Shown one piece after another: positions 1 through 9,221 of a stretch of 64,000 bases of DNA (within the stretch, counting starts at the first letter, position 1; the number at the start of each line of letters is the position of its first letter). Location of the stretch: the NCBI RefSeq assembly GCF_014642275.1, contig NZ_BMIM01000011.1:40441-104440 (forward strand), read 5' to 3'. The notes under the pieces are model-generated. The model was not told the DNA's origin. It ran no database searches and saw only the letters and a program-made list of their open reading frames with translations. This DNA is from Flavobacterium lutivivi. Its GTDB lineage: Bacteria > Bacteroidota > Bacteroidia > Flavobacteriales > Flavobacteriaceae. The position numbers and the translations under genes are program-made.

Positions 1-170
1 TGTTTTTGTAATTTGACAGTTTCATTTCCTTTTGTCAGCCAAAAAGTAACGTCATTAGTAGTAGGTGTTGGTTCTGGTTCATTTCCATTATCTGGCGATG
101 AAGAACAACCAATTAATATAAAAAGCAGTGATGCAAAACGCTGCCATTTTTGATAAAACTTTCTTTTCAT
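1..170 (-). CDS. Probable GH30 beta-glucanase lipoprotein (N-terminus only)
   Basis: Only the first 56 codons are inside the window; the gene continues past base 1. The product starts with a lysine/arginine-rich lipoprotein signal ending in LIGCSSS, then an acidic, proline-rich linker, then DVTFWLTKGNETVKLQK. A WLT-x-G-(x)-LQK opening like this is typical of the mature N-terminus of Bacteroidota GH30 glucosylceramidase/beta-1,6-glucanase lipoproteins, so GH30 is an inference from a short stretch. Its ATG overlaps the stop of the upstream phosphatase-fold gene by four bases (ATGA), which implies translational coupling and membership of the PUL 1 operon. A beta-1,6-glucanase would suit a laminarin-type substrate. 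Catalytic residues are not visible. Confidence 0.6.
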   Translation of the reverse strand, partial: MKRKFYQKWQRFASLLFILIGCSSSPDNGNEPEPTPTTNDVTFWLTKGNETVKLQK

Positions 171-1012
171 TTTATAAATTTTAATTCCACGTAAACGGGG
201 AAATGATCTGAGGCAAATTTTAAATTATTACTTTCATTGAAAACAGCATACTTATTGACTTTCAATCTATTGTTGTTTAGTAAAAAAATATAATCAATTC
301 TATCTGTTGCTTGTTTAATGTAATTAAACCCGTTAAAAGTACCTACCGACCCAAATGGCTCATTCTCCGAAACCTCTCTACTGTCTAGCATCTCTTTTTT
401 AATCATTTGGATTCTTTCATCAGATGGTGTCAAATTAAAATCTCCCATCAAAATCAATGGTAAATTGGATTTATTAATCAATTTAATTTTTTGCAAAATC
501 AATTCAATACCGTTTTTTCTTGCAGTTTCTCCTAAATGATCTAAATGAGTATTGAAAACATAGAATGTCTTTTTTGACTTTTTGTCTTTTAACAATGCGT
601 AAGTACAAACTCTATTGCAAGCTGCATCCCAACCTCTTGAAACTCTCTCAGGTGTTTCTGACAACCAAAAAGTATTTTGTTCTAATAATTGAAATTTTTC
701 TGTTTTAAAAAAAATAGATGAAGATTCTCCAGTATTGCCTTCTTCACGTCCAAGCCCAATAACTGTGTACTTTTTTAATCCTTTCTCGATATCTTTAACT
801 TGGTTTGGCAAAGCTTCTTGAACACCAAAAATATCTGGATTGAAAAAATCTAATTGAGAAACAAAAAAATCCTTTCTCATTTCCCATCTATTTTCTCCAT
901 CACTTTCTAAATCAAGCCTAATGTTATAGGTCATCATTTTTAGTGATTGAGAATTGACAACTAAAACATTAGCTAAAAAAAAGTAAAAGATATATGTAAT
1001 TTGCTTTTTCAT
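167..1012 (-). CDS. Secreted endonuclease/exonuclease/phosphatase (EEP) family protein
   Basis: A 281-residue protein with a hydrophobic signal peptide (about residues 1-21) and a complete EEP fold. The metal and phosphate motifs are TYNIR (28-32), QEA with E66, NTHLDH (154-159), GDFN (190-193), DRIDYIF (about 237-243) and SDH (268-270). EEP enzymes cleave phosphodiesters or phosphomonoesters in nucleic acids, lipids or inositol phosphates; the sequence does not say which. It is the sixth gene of the PUL 1 operon and overlaps the GH30 start by four bases. Its role in glucan use is unknown. It may remove phosphorus-containing groups from the substrate or scavenge phosphate. Family assignment is firm, substrate is not. 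Confidence 0.85.
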   Translation of the reverse strand: MKKQITYIFYFFLANVLVVNSQSLKMMTYNIRLDLESDGENRWEMRKDFFVSQLDFFNPDIFGVQEALPNQVKDIEKGLKKYTVIGLGREEGNTGESSSIFFKTEKFQLLEQNTFWLSETPERVSRGWDAACNRVCTYALLKDKKSKKTFYVFNTHLDHLGETARKNGIELILQKIKLINKSNLPLILMGDFNLTPSDERIQMIKKEMLDSREVSENEPFGSVGTFNGFNYIKQATDRIDYIFLLNNNRLKVNKYAVFNESNNLKFASDHFPVYVELKFIK

Positions 1013-1085
1013 TTTGAATTAAAATCCATTTACCAGCTTCCGTATTTACGGAAGCTGATGAAGGACATACTAACCTAAACAAACA

Positions 1086-2144
1086 TTAATTGAAAACTCT
1101 AACATAATCCACTTCTAGAGTTGAACTCACAAAGTTTGGATCAATTGTTCCGCCAAAATTTCCTCCCATTGCACAATTAAAAATAAAGAAGAAAGGTTGG
1201 TTAAAAGGTAAATTACTATTATTGTTAAATGTATAATAGAGCTGATTATCTACATAAAATTTTATAAATGTTGCATTCCAATCTATTGAATATATATGAA
1301 AATCAGTTGTTGCATTTGAAATTAAAACACTAGAACTATCAGCATTTCCGCCGGAATGTCCAGGATAATGTAATGTTCCATATATTCTATTCAAATTATT
1401 TCCAACGTGTTCCATAATATCAATCTCACCACAAGCTGGCCAACCAGTTGAGTTAATATTGTTTCCAAGCATCCATAGTGCAGGCCACGTTCCTCCTCCA
1501 ACAGGTAATTTTGCTCTTATATCTATTCTTCCATATTTTACGGAATATTTATCTTTCGTTACTATTCTTGCAGAAGTATAGCTACTTCCACTATAATTTT
1601 CTTTTATGGCTGTGATTTTTAAAAGACCATCTTCAACTTTAACATTTTCTGGTCTATTTGTATAGTATTGCTGTTCGTTATTTCCCCAGCCATTAGATCC
1701 TGTTCCTAAATCGTAACTCCATTTTGAACTATCTGGTGTTCCATTTACATTGAATTCATCAGACCAAACCAAAGTTGGGGTTACAAATACCGTTAAATTA
1801 ATTGATGTGGAAACAAATTTATTTCCGTTATAAGCTGAAACATATACTGTATAAGTATTTGTTCCAGAAAGTGTAAAAGCATGAGTATATAGACCAGTAT
1901 TTGATGTAAATGTATCTGAACCTATAAGTATTTTGTATTGAGTTGCATTGTCTGCCGAAATAGTGAAATTGACAACTCCACTTCCATCTCCGTTTGGCAT
2001 AGATGCTGTTTTGCCAACAATTTCAGCGTTGACCACTAAATTTTTAGGCTGATTACTCGTAGAATCTCCTCCTGAATCGCTACTACAACCTAGTGAAGTT
2101 ACAAGAGTAAATAAAAAGAGTGTTATTAAAGTGATTTTTTTCAT
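1086..2144 (-). CDS. GH16 laminarinase-type endo-beta-1,3-glucanase lipoprotein
   Basis: The chosen ATG gives 352 residues with a lipoprotein signal ending LVTSLGCSS; an in-frame start seven codons upstream would bury this signal. Residues about 35-120 form a PKD/Ig-like domain and about 125-352 form the GH16 domain. The catalytic signature GEIDIMEH lies at 239-246, so E240 is the expected nucleophile and E245 the acid/base. WPALWML and the C-terminal VDYVRVFN are also typical of laminarinases. The enzyme should cut beta-1,3-glucan at the cell surface. Its N-terminal domain closely resembles that of the next upstream gene product (shared IVG-x6-NGDGSG-x-VN), so the two probably arose by domain duplication. 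It is the fifth gene of PUL 1. Confidence 0.9.
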   Translation of the reverse strand: MKKITLITLFLFTLVTSLGCSSDSGGDSTSNQPKNLVVNAEIVGKTASMPNGDGSGVVNFTISADNATQYKILIGSDTFTSNTGLYTHAFTLSGTNTYTVYVSAYNGNKFVSTSINLTVFVTPTLVWSDEFNVNGTPDSSKWSYDLGTGSNGWGNNEQQYYTNRPENVKVEDGLLKITAIKENYSGSSYTSARIVTKDKYSVKYGRIDIRAKLPVGGGTWPALWMLGNNINSTGWPACGEIDIMEHVGNNLNRIYGTLHYPGHSGGNADSSSVLISNATTDFHIYSIDWNATFIKFYVDNQLYYTFNNNSNLPFNQPFFFIFNCAMGGNFGGTIDPNFVSSTLEVDYVRVFN

Positions 2145-2203
2145 TTTAAAAAAATTAATAAACACACTGGAATTTTACAATTCCAGTGTGTGTTATATAA
2201 TTA

Positions 2204-3160
2204 TTAGTTGGCTGGTTTTAATTTTAGATACCAAGCATTGCCTGTTTCTGTTCCTTGAGCTCTTAAATACATATAATTAGCATTTATTTCAAGGATTTCA
2301 AATTCTTTTTGTAGTGAACCATAACCGATAAAAGTAGTTGTTCCTCCAAGCATAATACTTGTATGAGTAGTAACTACACTTCCATTTGTTGGGTTTTCAC
2401 TAGATGGGATAAAACTAAAAGCAGATGAACCACCACCGTAGTTGTAACAACCTTCATCTCCTGAACCTGGAATTCCAGGTATTGAAGCTAATGAACCTGT
2501 TTTAGTAAATGCTCCATCAGGTGTAGCAACATTTAAAGAAAAAGTGTTTGAAGAGGTATTTTTTACAAAAGTAAAAGTAGCCGTGTAGAAACAATTACAG
2601 CAATTTACCTTTTCATTAATAGCAGCAGACCACCATTCTGGTGTGTAACTTCCTGCATTCCATGGTCCAACACCAAAATGTCCGGGAACACTTTTATCAA
2701 CAACCCATGATTTTGATGAATCATTAGTTAAAGCAGTTACAATATATGCTTCAGGGTTGAAATTACTAACCACAGTAACATCTTTAGTGGCAACTGTTGA
2801 AGCTCCACCTTTACCATAAGCAATTACAGTAATTCTGTATGTATGCTCACCTAGTGATGTGAACTTTTTAGTAGCTAAGCCTTTTGGCATGTTAGCAAAC
2901 TCGTTAGCGGTTGATAAATCAGTAACATCTTTATAAGCTATTTTATAAGCTAATGCATCATTAGCTGTAGCTGATATATTAACGTTTCCTGAACCATCTC
3001 CATTTGGATTAGATGAATTTTGACCAACAATTTCAGTATTGATAACCAAATTTGTTGGAGTAGTCAAATCCCCTAAATTATAATCTTCTTCCTGACATCC
3101 AATGAAAAAAGCAGGGATTATAATTGCTACAATCGATAATATTTTAATTCTTTTTTTCAT
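2204..3160 (-). CDS. PUL 1 surface glycan-binding lipoprotein (PKD domain)
   Basis: A 318-residue lipoprotein whose signal ends in FFIGCQE. The start at 3160 is preferred over one ten codons upstream because it restores a normal signal and avoids overlap with the preceding gene. Residues about 30-130 are a PKD-like domain homologous to that of the GH16 protein. The rest is a beta-rich region with clustered cysteines (NCCNCF), many aromatics and a GDEGCYNYGGG loop. No catalytic motif is visible. Its place between the SusD-linked binding protein and GH16 fits the SusE/SGBP position, where such lipoproteins bind the glycan for SusC/SusD. In related loci this type is sometimes labelled a glucanase, which the sequence does not support. 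Confidence 0.7.
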   Translation of the reverse strand: MKKRIKILSIVAIIIPAFFIGCQEEDYNLGDLTTPTNLVINTEIVGQNSSNPNGDGSGNVNISATANDALAYKIAYKDVTDLSTANEFANMPKGLATKKFTSLGEHTYRITVIAYGKGGASTVATKDVTVVSNFNPEAYIVTALTNDSSKSWVVDKSVPGHFGVGPWNAGSYTPEWWSAAINEKVNCCNCFYTATFTFVKNTSSNTFSLNVATPDGAFTKTGSLASIPGIPGSGDEGCYNYGGGSSAFSFIPSSENPTNGSVVTTHTSIMLGGTTTFIGYGSLQKEFEILEINANYMYLRAQGTETGNAWYLKLKPAN

Positions 3161-3170
3161 AATCCTTTTT

Positions 3171-4271
3171 TTAGTTAGATTGTGTAACATTGTCTATATA
3201 AATAACTTCTCCGAAACCGTCAGCAATATCATTGTATCTGAAAACTAATTGTTTAAAAGTAGTTCCTGCTGGAATTCCAAATGTTCCAAAATCGAATTCA
3301 ATTTCAGTCCATTGGTTAGCAACAGGTACAGGCATTTTTAAAATTTTATTAGAAACACCATTTGAACCTTGCTCTATTTCAACATTAAGATTTTTTCCTG
3401 CTTCGGTTGCATAAACCATAACTTTTATTTTTGAACCGTTGTCAATGTTTATTAGCGTTCCATTTGGTGCTGCCAATGGTGTCCAAGTTCCGCTCCATGA
3501 AGCAGCTCCATTTGTTTTAGTATATTGCCATACATTTGCACTTGTATTGATACCTCCAGGGAAAGGATTTGCTACTTTTGAAACATTCACACCTCCAAAA
3601 GTTCCTCCAATACCATAGTTTTGAAATGGATCTTCATATGTAATTGGCAAAGAATATGGATTATAAATTAAAACATTTACAGTTTCTGTAGTTGTTGCTG
3701 CTCCACCACTTAAAGCTACCACTGTGATTGTGTAATTACCAGCAGAAGCGTATGTATGAGCTGGAAGCGTTTGACCAACTGCCATTGAAGTTGGTGTTTC
3801 ATTCGCTACATCACCAAAATAAACCAAAAAACCATTTGCATAATCTGCAGTGGCAGATACAGTTACATCATGACCAGCAACATTCGCATTTACTGATACA
3901 TTTTCAGGTGCTCTGTAAACAATTTGAAGTGGATATGTGTTGGTTGTACTATTACCAGCTAAGTCAAATGACTGAATAGTTACTGTATAACTTCCTTCTG
4001 GATAATTGTGAGAAACACTTGATCCAGGAAAAACAGTTGTAGGCTCATCAGTTCCATGTCCTAATGTAACAACAGATTTTGACATACCTTCGCCTAGAGG
4101 AGTAATTCTTACTAATCCTGAATTGTCATTGCTAACATCAAAAATTTTATCAAAATTTCCTGATGTAACAGAATTCAATGATGATACATCACCATCAATT
4201 CCTTCTTGAGAACAGCTATTAAAAGCTAATACTATTACAAGAAATGTTAATTTTAAAAATATTTTCTTCAT
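3171..4271 (-). CDS. PUL 1 surface glycan-binding lipoprotein with two PKD domains
   Basis: A 366-residue lipoprotein with the signal ending LAFNSCSQ. Two PKD/Ig-like domains (about 35-120 and 122-200, the second ending in the YTITVVALSGG strand) are followed by a C-terminal jelly-roll-like region (about 210-366). That region contains YEDPFQNYGIGGTFGG, a TEIEFDFG strand and a terminal IYIDNV, a pattern seen in carbohydrate-binding beta-sandwiches. It directly follows susD with an 11-bp gap, the usual position of SusE-like surface glycan-binding proteins. It is expected to sit on the outer membrane and capture glucan. The precise glycan is inferred only from the neighbouring GH16. Confidence 0.75.
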   Translation of the reverse strand: MKKIFLKLTFLVIVLAFNSCSQEGIDGDVSSLNSVTSGNFDKIFDVSNDNSGLVRITPLGEGMSKSVVTLGHGTDEPTTVFPGSSVSHNYPEGSYTVTIQSFDLAGNSTTNTYPLQIVYRAPENVSVNANVAGHDVTVSATADYANGFLVYFGDVANETPTSMAVGQTLPAHTYASAGNYTITVVALSGGAATTTETVNVLIYNPYSLPITYEDPFQNYGIGGTFGGVNVSKVANPFPGGINTSANVWQYTKTNGAASWSGTWTPLAAPNGTLINIDNGSKIKVMVYATEAGKNLNVEIEQGSNGVSNKILKMPVPVANQWTEIEFDFGTFGIPAGTTFKQLVFRYNDIADGFGEVIYIDNVTQSN

Positions 4272-4282
4272 AATTATATTTA

Positions 4283-5788
4283 TTAATAATTAGGGTTTTG
4301 TTGAATTAATGTATTGCTCAATTCTTTAATTGGAATTGGTAAAATTTCATGTTTACCAGCAACAAAGCCTCTACTTCCAAGTTTAGCTGGAGCATCACCC
4401 CAACGCACCAAATCAAACCATCTGTGTCCTTCACCTGCTAATTCTCTTCTTCTTTCGTCTTTAATAGCATTCATTGAAACTGGAACAGAAGGTAATCCTA
4501 CTCTAGCTCTAACAGCATCTAACAATGCTTGAGCTCTAGTTCCTGTTCCACCTAAAGCCTCAGCTTCCATCAAGTAAGTATCTGCTAAACGAATTGCATA
4601 AGTATTTTGAGCATAATTCAAAACAGCATCTCCACCTAAACTTCCATCATAAACATCTGCTTGCTTTGGCAAAAATTTATTTAAGAAGTAACCAGTATCT
4701 TGATAACCCGCAATATAATCAGCATGACCATTTGTTTTCAATGATTTTAAATCGAATAAAGTAGCATTAAATCTTGGATCACCTTGCATAAAGTCATAAA
4801 AATCTTGAGTGAATACATTGAAACTCCATCCTGAAGGAAGTTCCGGCGCTTGATTATCCAATTTGTTGTAACTTCTTGGGCCAACCATTACATTCACAGT
4901 ATTCCCTTCATCAGAACTACCACCCCAAATTCCCCAATATGAACCTTGAGCTGAATGAGAAACCTCTAAGATTGATTCTGTATTGAATTTATTTGTAAAA
5001 CTCCACAAATCAGCAAAATTGCTCAATAAATGATATCCGTATTGACTAGTTTGTCCAGGTGTACCATTAACATCAGCAAACTGTTCTGCGGCAAGAGTGT
5101 TTTTACCTTGGTAAAGATAAACTTTTCCTAAAATTGCTTTTGCAGCTCCTTTGGTTAATCTACCTCCATCAATTTCAACAACAACTGTAGAAGGCAAATT
5201 GTCCATAGACGCTAATAAATCTTCTTCAATTTTTGCATAAACATCTGCAGGTGCAGCTTGTGGTACATTGTAAAACTGAGAAGCAGACAATGGTTCAGTA
5301 ATTAAAGGAACGTTTTTGAACATTCGAACTAAGTTGAAATAGTAATAAGCTCTCAATGTTTTTGCTTCAGCTTCAAATCTTGTTTTAACAGCTTCATCCA
5401 TTGGTATTCCTGGTAATTTAGATAATAAAACATTTGCTCTAAATATACCTCTGTAATAATCATTCCAAAAACTTTCAGGAATAGTGTATGGGTTAATTGT
5501 ATAATTTGAGAAAGATTGAATACCAGCTCCATCACTTTCTCCACCACCACCAGCAACATGATCATCTGAAGCAGCATTGAACATGGTAATCATATTTTCA
5601 AATCCACCAGAGTTTTTTCTCATCAAATCATATACAGCGGTTAGAGCTGCTTTTGCATCTGATTCGTTTTTATAGAAGTTTTCCTCTGTAGTCATTCCCT
5701 CGGGAGTAACTTCTAAAAAATCATTGCTACAAGATGTAATAAAAATTACAATAGCAGCATATAAAAATATTTTAAATTCTTTTTTCAT
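4283..5788 (-). CDS. SusD/RagB-type nutrient-binding outer-membrane lipoprotein (PUL 1)
   Basis: A 501-residue SusD-like protein; the ATG at 5788 gives the lipoprotein signal MKKEFKIF...FITSCSND. Typical SusD features are the tetratricopeptide helices with AEAKTLRAYYYFNLVRMFKNVPL (about residues 130-155), the LADTYLMEAEAL helix, ERRRELAGEGHRWFDLVRW near the C-terminus, and the closing ILPIPIKEL...QQNPNY. SusD forms the lid over its SusC partner and delivers oligosaccharide to the channel. The stop of susC lies ten bases upstream, so the pair is tightly linked. Sugar specificity cannot be read from the sequence and is inferred from the adjacent GH16 and GH30. Confidence 0.95.
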   Translation of the reverse strand: MKKEFKIFLYAAIVIFITSCSNDFLEVTPEGMTTEENFYKNESDAKAALTAVYDLMRKNSGGFENMITMFNAASDDHVAGGGGESDGAGIQSFSNYTINPYTIPESFWNDYYRGIFRANVLLSKLPGIPMDEAVKTRFEAEAKTLRAYYYFNLVRMFKNVPLITEPLSASQFYNVPQAAPADVYAKIEEDLLASMDNLPSTVVVEIDGGRLTKGAAKAILGKVYLYQGKNTLAAEQFADVNGTPGQTSQYGYHLLSNFADLWSFTNKFNTESILEVSHSAQGSYWGIWGGSSDEGNTVNVMVGPRSYNKLDNQAPELPSGWSFNVFTQDFYDFMQGDPRFNATLFDLKSLKTNGHADYIAGYQDTGYFLNKFLPKQADVYDGSLGGDAVLNYAQNTYAIRLADTYLMEAEALGGTGTRAQALLDAVRARVGLPSVPVSMNAIKDERRRELAGEGHRWFDLVRWGDAPAKLGSRGFVAGKHEILPIPIKELSNTLIQQNPNY

Positions 5789-5798
5789 AATTTTTATT

Positions 5799-8700
5799 TT
5801 AGAATTGAATATTTGCTCCAAACATAAATGTGCGTGCTTGAGGATAATAACCTCTGTCTATACCCATAACTCCTCCACCAATCTCTGGGTCAAAACCAGT
5901 ATATTTAGTAAGTGTTAATAGATTTTCAGCAGAAACGTATAATCTAACTTTTTGAAGACCAGCTTTACCAATTATAGAACTTGGTAGAGAATATCCCAAT
6001 TGAACAATTTTAAATCTTAAATAATCCCCATCTTCAAGATAGAAATCAGACATTCTAGTAAAGTTACCATTTGTATCGTCTGATGTTAATCTTGGATAAG
6101 AATTAGATGTTCCTTCACCAGTCCATCTGCTTAACACATCAGTTTGATAGTTTGCAGTAGCGATATCTAATCTGCGAAGTCCTTGGAAAATTTTGTTTCC
6201 TCCAGCACCTTGTAAGAACATCATTAAATCAAAATTTTTATAATCCATGTTCAATGTAAAACCAAATGTGAATTTCGGTAGTGGCGATCCAAGATATACT
6301 TTATCAGCATCTGTAATTTGACCATCTCCATTACTGTCTTTCCATCTGAAATCTCCAGGAACAGCGTTTGGTTGTATCAATCCGCCTGATGAATTTACAT
6401 AAGCATTAATTTCTGCTTGATTTTGGAAAATTCCTGCAGTTTGAAAACCATAAAACTCAGCATAAGCATGACCAATTTCTGAACGCGAAATCGTACTCAT
6501 AGACTGAAAACCTGCTTCATTTATAAATGTAACATTTTTACCTAATCCAGTTACTTCATTTTTATTAGTTGCAAAATTTGCTTTAGCAGAAATGTTCAAA
6601 CCGTTATTCAGTTTTTTGTTGTAACCTAATTCAAACTCAAGTCCAGTATTTTTCATATCAGCAATGTTTGCCCAAGGCTCTCCATCTGCTCCTACATATC
6701 CTGGCAAACTACTATCAAGCCTTAATATCCCTGCTGTTTTTTTGTTGTACCAATCAAAACTAAAGTTAAAATCTGAAAATAATTTAGTATCAATACCAAT
6801 GTTAGTTTGGATTGTTTCTTCCCATTTTAAATCTGGATTAGATATCCTTGTTGAGCTAGAGCCTGATGTAACCACACCAGAATTACCAAATGTATAGTTT
6901 CTTCCACCATTGATTAGAGCTAAGAAGGCAAAATCATCGCTTCTGTCATTACCACTTACTCCCCAACTTGCACGAAGTTTTAAACTATTAACTACATCAT
7001 TAGCTTTCCAAAAATCCTCTTTTGATGCTACCCAACCGAATGAAACAGAAGGGAAATTACCATACTTGTTGTTTTTACCAAATTTTGAGGAACCATCTCT
7101 TCTTATTAGACCAGAAAATAAATATTTTTCTTTGTAATCATATGTTAATCTAGCAAACAAAGAGGTAAGTGTATTTGCAGCTCCATCATAGGCATATCCT
7201 ATTTTATTGTCTGATGTTACAGTACCGTCGTTGAAAGAAGCATCTTGCCAATTATTAGTTGACAAACCATAGTGGGTAACACTTGTTCCAGTTAAGAATT
7301 GATTGTTTTTGTAAGCTCCTTGTCCTAATAAGAAAGCAAAATTATGATTGTTTATTGCTCTCTCATAAGTTAAAGTGTTTTCAATATTCCAGTTTAGTGC
7401 TTTATTTTCTATTCTTGAAATATTGTTTTTACCAGTTACATTATTAACTGTTGCACTAAGGTAGTATAAAGGAGTAAATCCTTCAGCACCCCAAAATGCT
7501 AATTTTCCTGCTAATACGGTTCTAAACTTAAACCCTTTTGCTGGTTTAATTTCTGCAAAAACGTTTCCAATAAAATCATCTGACCAATTGTATTGCCCCA
7601 TTCTTGTTTTAGCATATGCAATTGGGTTTGTCATTTCTTGCCCTACTGGTCCAGATATTCCGTAAGGATTTCCATTTGCATCTTTTATAGAATATTGGTT
7701 ATTATAAGGAGCAGCATTAGCAACAACTGGATCTGTAACTACCACTGGAGTTATTGGGTCTAAGTTTAAAGCAGAGCTTAATGGTCCACCAAATTCACTA
7801 TTGGTGTTACCTATACCCATAGTTTTTTGATAGGTATATCCAATAGTTTGACCAATTGTTAGCCAATCTTTCACTTTGTGGTTAGAGTTCAATCTAATAT
7901 TCTTTTTGTCCCAGTTAGAAATTTCTGGAAGAACAATTCCTTCTTGGTATTGATTACCAAAAGACAAATAATAATTTGAACGATCGTTACCACCACTTAA
8001 ACTTAATTCATGGGAAACTCTTCTTGCATTAGTATTGAAAATTTCTTTTTGCCAGTCAGTTCCTTTGCCTAGTGAACCTAGATTAGGATAAGGAATATTT
8101 CCTGCACCGTTACCATTAGCATATCTTTCGTTCATAATAGCACCATACTGCGTAGCGTTCAATAACTTAACAAATCTCTCTGGAGAAGAAGTTCCCGTAT
8201 AACCATTATAAGATACTGTCATCTTGCCTTCTTTCCCTTTTTTGGTAGTAATAAGGATAACTCCAGCCGCTGCTCTTGTTCCATAAATCGACGCAGATGC
8301 ATCTTTCAAAACTTCTATAGATTCAATATCAGCTTGATTAATAGCTCCCAATGCACCAGCATCGACTACAATTCCATCAACAACCCACAAAGGATTATTG
8401 TCATTTAAAGTAGTAATACCTCTAACACGAACCGTAGAACCAGAACCTGGTTGACCAGCATTCATAGCAATAGTTACACCTGCAGTTCTACCTTGAAGTG
8501 ATTGTTCAACTCTACTGTTTGGAATTTTTTCTAAATCTTTTGCAGTAACTTTAGAAATTGCTGCTGTTACCACACTTTTCTTTTGAGTTCCATATCCAAC
8601 GTTGATAACAACTTCTTCTAATTTGTTATCTTCTTCAGATAATGAAATGTTCATTTCTCCAGAAGTAATTGCTACTTCCTCAGTCTTATACCCAACAAAT

Positions 8701-8939
8701 GAAACTACAAGTGTAGTAGCATTATTTGGTACTGTTAAATTGAATTTTCCATCAATATCTGTTGTTGTGCTGGCTTGCTGGCCTTTGGCAACAACGTTTG
8801 CTCCTGGTAATGGCATACCACCAGAGCTAACTGAACCACTGACTTTTTTTTGAGCCTGAGCAGCTACAGTCATAAAGAACAGTAATGAAAACAGGAAGAT
8901 TTTATCCCTGAATTTTTCAAAAAATTGCTTTACTTTCAT
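5799..8939 (-). CDS. SusC/RagA-type TonB-linked outer-membrane transporter (PUL 1)
   Basis: A 1046-residue protein: signal peptide about 1-29 ending AAQAQ, a carboxypeptidase-regulatory-like domain about 32-110, a plug with the SusC hallmark LEEVVINVGYGTQKK and SIEVLKDASASIYGTRAAAGVILITTKKG (about 108-235), then a long beta-barrel ending in an aromatic strand FGANIQF. It imports oligosaccharides released at the surface using TonB energy. It is the first gene of the PUL 1 operon; all downstream gaps are under 75 bp. The 282-bp region upstream carries the GATAA/CACAACAAAAA box shared with PUL 2. Confidence 0.96.
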   Translation of the reverse strand: MKVKQFFEKFRDKIFLFSLLFFMTVAAQAQKKVSGSVSSGGMPLPGANVVAKGQQASTTTDIDGKFNLTVPNNATTLVVSFVGYKTEEVAITSGEMNISLSEEDNKLEEVVINVGYGTQKKSVVTAAISKVTAKDLEKIPNSRVEQSLQGRTAGVTIAMNAGQPGSGSTVRVRGITTLNDNNPLWVVDGIVVDAGALGAINQADIESIEVLKDASASIYGTRAAAGVILITTKKGKEGKMTVSYNGYTGTSSPERFVKLLNATQYGAIMNERYANGNGAGNIPYPNLGSLGKGTDWQKEIFNTNARRVSHELSLSGGNDRSNYYLSFGNQYQEGIVLPEISNWDKKNIRLNSNHKVKDWLTIGQTIGYTYQKTMGIGNTNSEFGGPLSSALNLDPITPVVVTDPVVANAAPYNNQYSIKDANGNPYGISGPVGQEMTNPIAYAKTRMGQYNWSDDFIGNVFAEIKPAKGFKFRTVLAGKLAFWGAEGFTPLYYLSATVNNVTGKNNISRIENKALNWNIENTLTYERAINNHNFAFLLGQGAYKNNQFLTGTSVTHYGLSTNNWQDASFNDGTVTSDNKIGYAYDGAANTLTSLFARLTYDYKEKYLFSGLIRRDGSSKFGKNNKYGNFPSVSFGWVASKEDFWKANDVVNSLKLRASWGVSGNDRSDDFAFLALINGGRNYTFGNSGVVTSGSSSTRISNPDLKWEETIQTNIGIDTKLFSDFNFSFDWYNKKTAGILRLDSSLPGYVGADGEPWANIADMKNTGLEFELGYNKKLNNGLNISAKANFATNKNEVTGLGKNVTFINEAGFQSMSTISRSEIGHAYAEFYGFQTAGIFQNQAEINAYVNSSGGLIQPNAVPGDFRWKDSNGDGQITDADKVYLGSPLPKFTFGFTLNMDYKNFDLMMFLQGAGGNKIFQGLRRLDIATANYQTDVLSRWTGEGTSNSYPRLTSDDTNGNFTRMSDFYLEDGDYLRFKIVQLGYSLPSSIIGKAGLQKVRLYVSAENLLTLTKYTGFDPEIGGGVMGIDRGYYPQARTFMFGANIQF

Positions 8940-9036
8940 AAGCGTTTGTTAATTTAAGGTTTTGGTTAATTTTTTAACTTTTTTTGTGTGACTTGTTAAC
9001 GTGGTGTTAAATTATTTAAAATGGAAATATCAATTT

Positions 9037-9057
9037 GATAATGAACCACAACAAAAA
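9037..9057 (-). promoter_or_regulatory. Candidate regulator box upstream of PUL 1 susC
   Basis: On the plus strand this reads GATAA, five bases, then CACAACAAAAA. The same GATAA and identical 11-mer, four bases apart, lie upstream of the PUL 2 susC. It is about 98 bp upstream of this susC start. A weak -7-like element (TAATTTAA on the minus strand) is at 9007-9014, which would place the box upstream of the -33 region, where activators bind. The paralogous regulators encoded beside each susC are the obvious candidate binders. This is inference from two sites in A-rich DNA. Confidence 0.4.
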
Positions 9058-9221
9058 ATATACATATGAAAAATTAAGCGTTTAAAAATTGAGAATATAA
9101 AAAAATCCAAGAAAAATGAAGATTTTAGCTTGGAGATTGATTTGTTAAAGTTGCAATTTATAGCTTTCGAAAAGGTTATTGTAAAGGTAATGTTGAGGTT
9201 TAGAGTATTAATTTTGTATAG

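Noticed and set aside
3232-3414. Open frames antisense to the PUL genes (here and at many other sites)
   Set aside because: They lack signals, start context and recognisable protein patterns, and lie wholly inside well-supported genes on the other strand.
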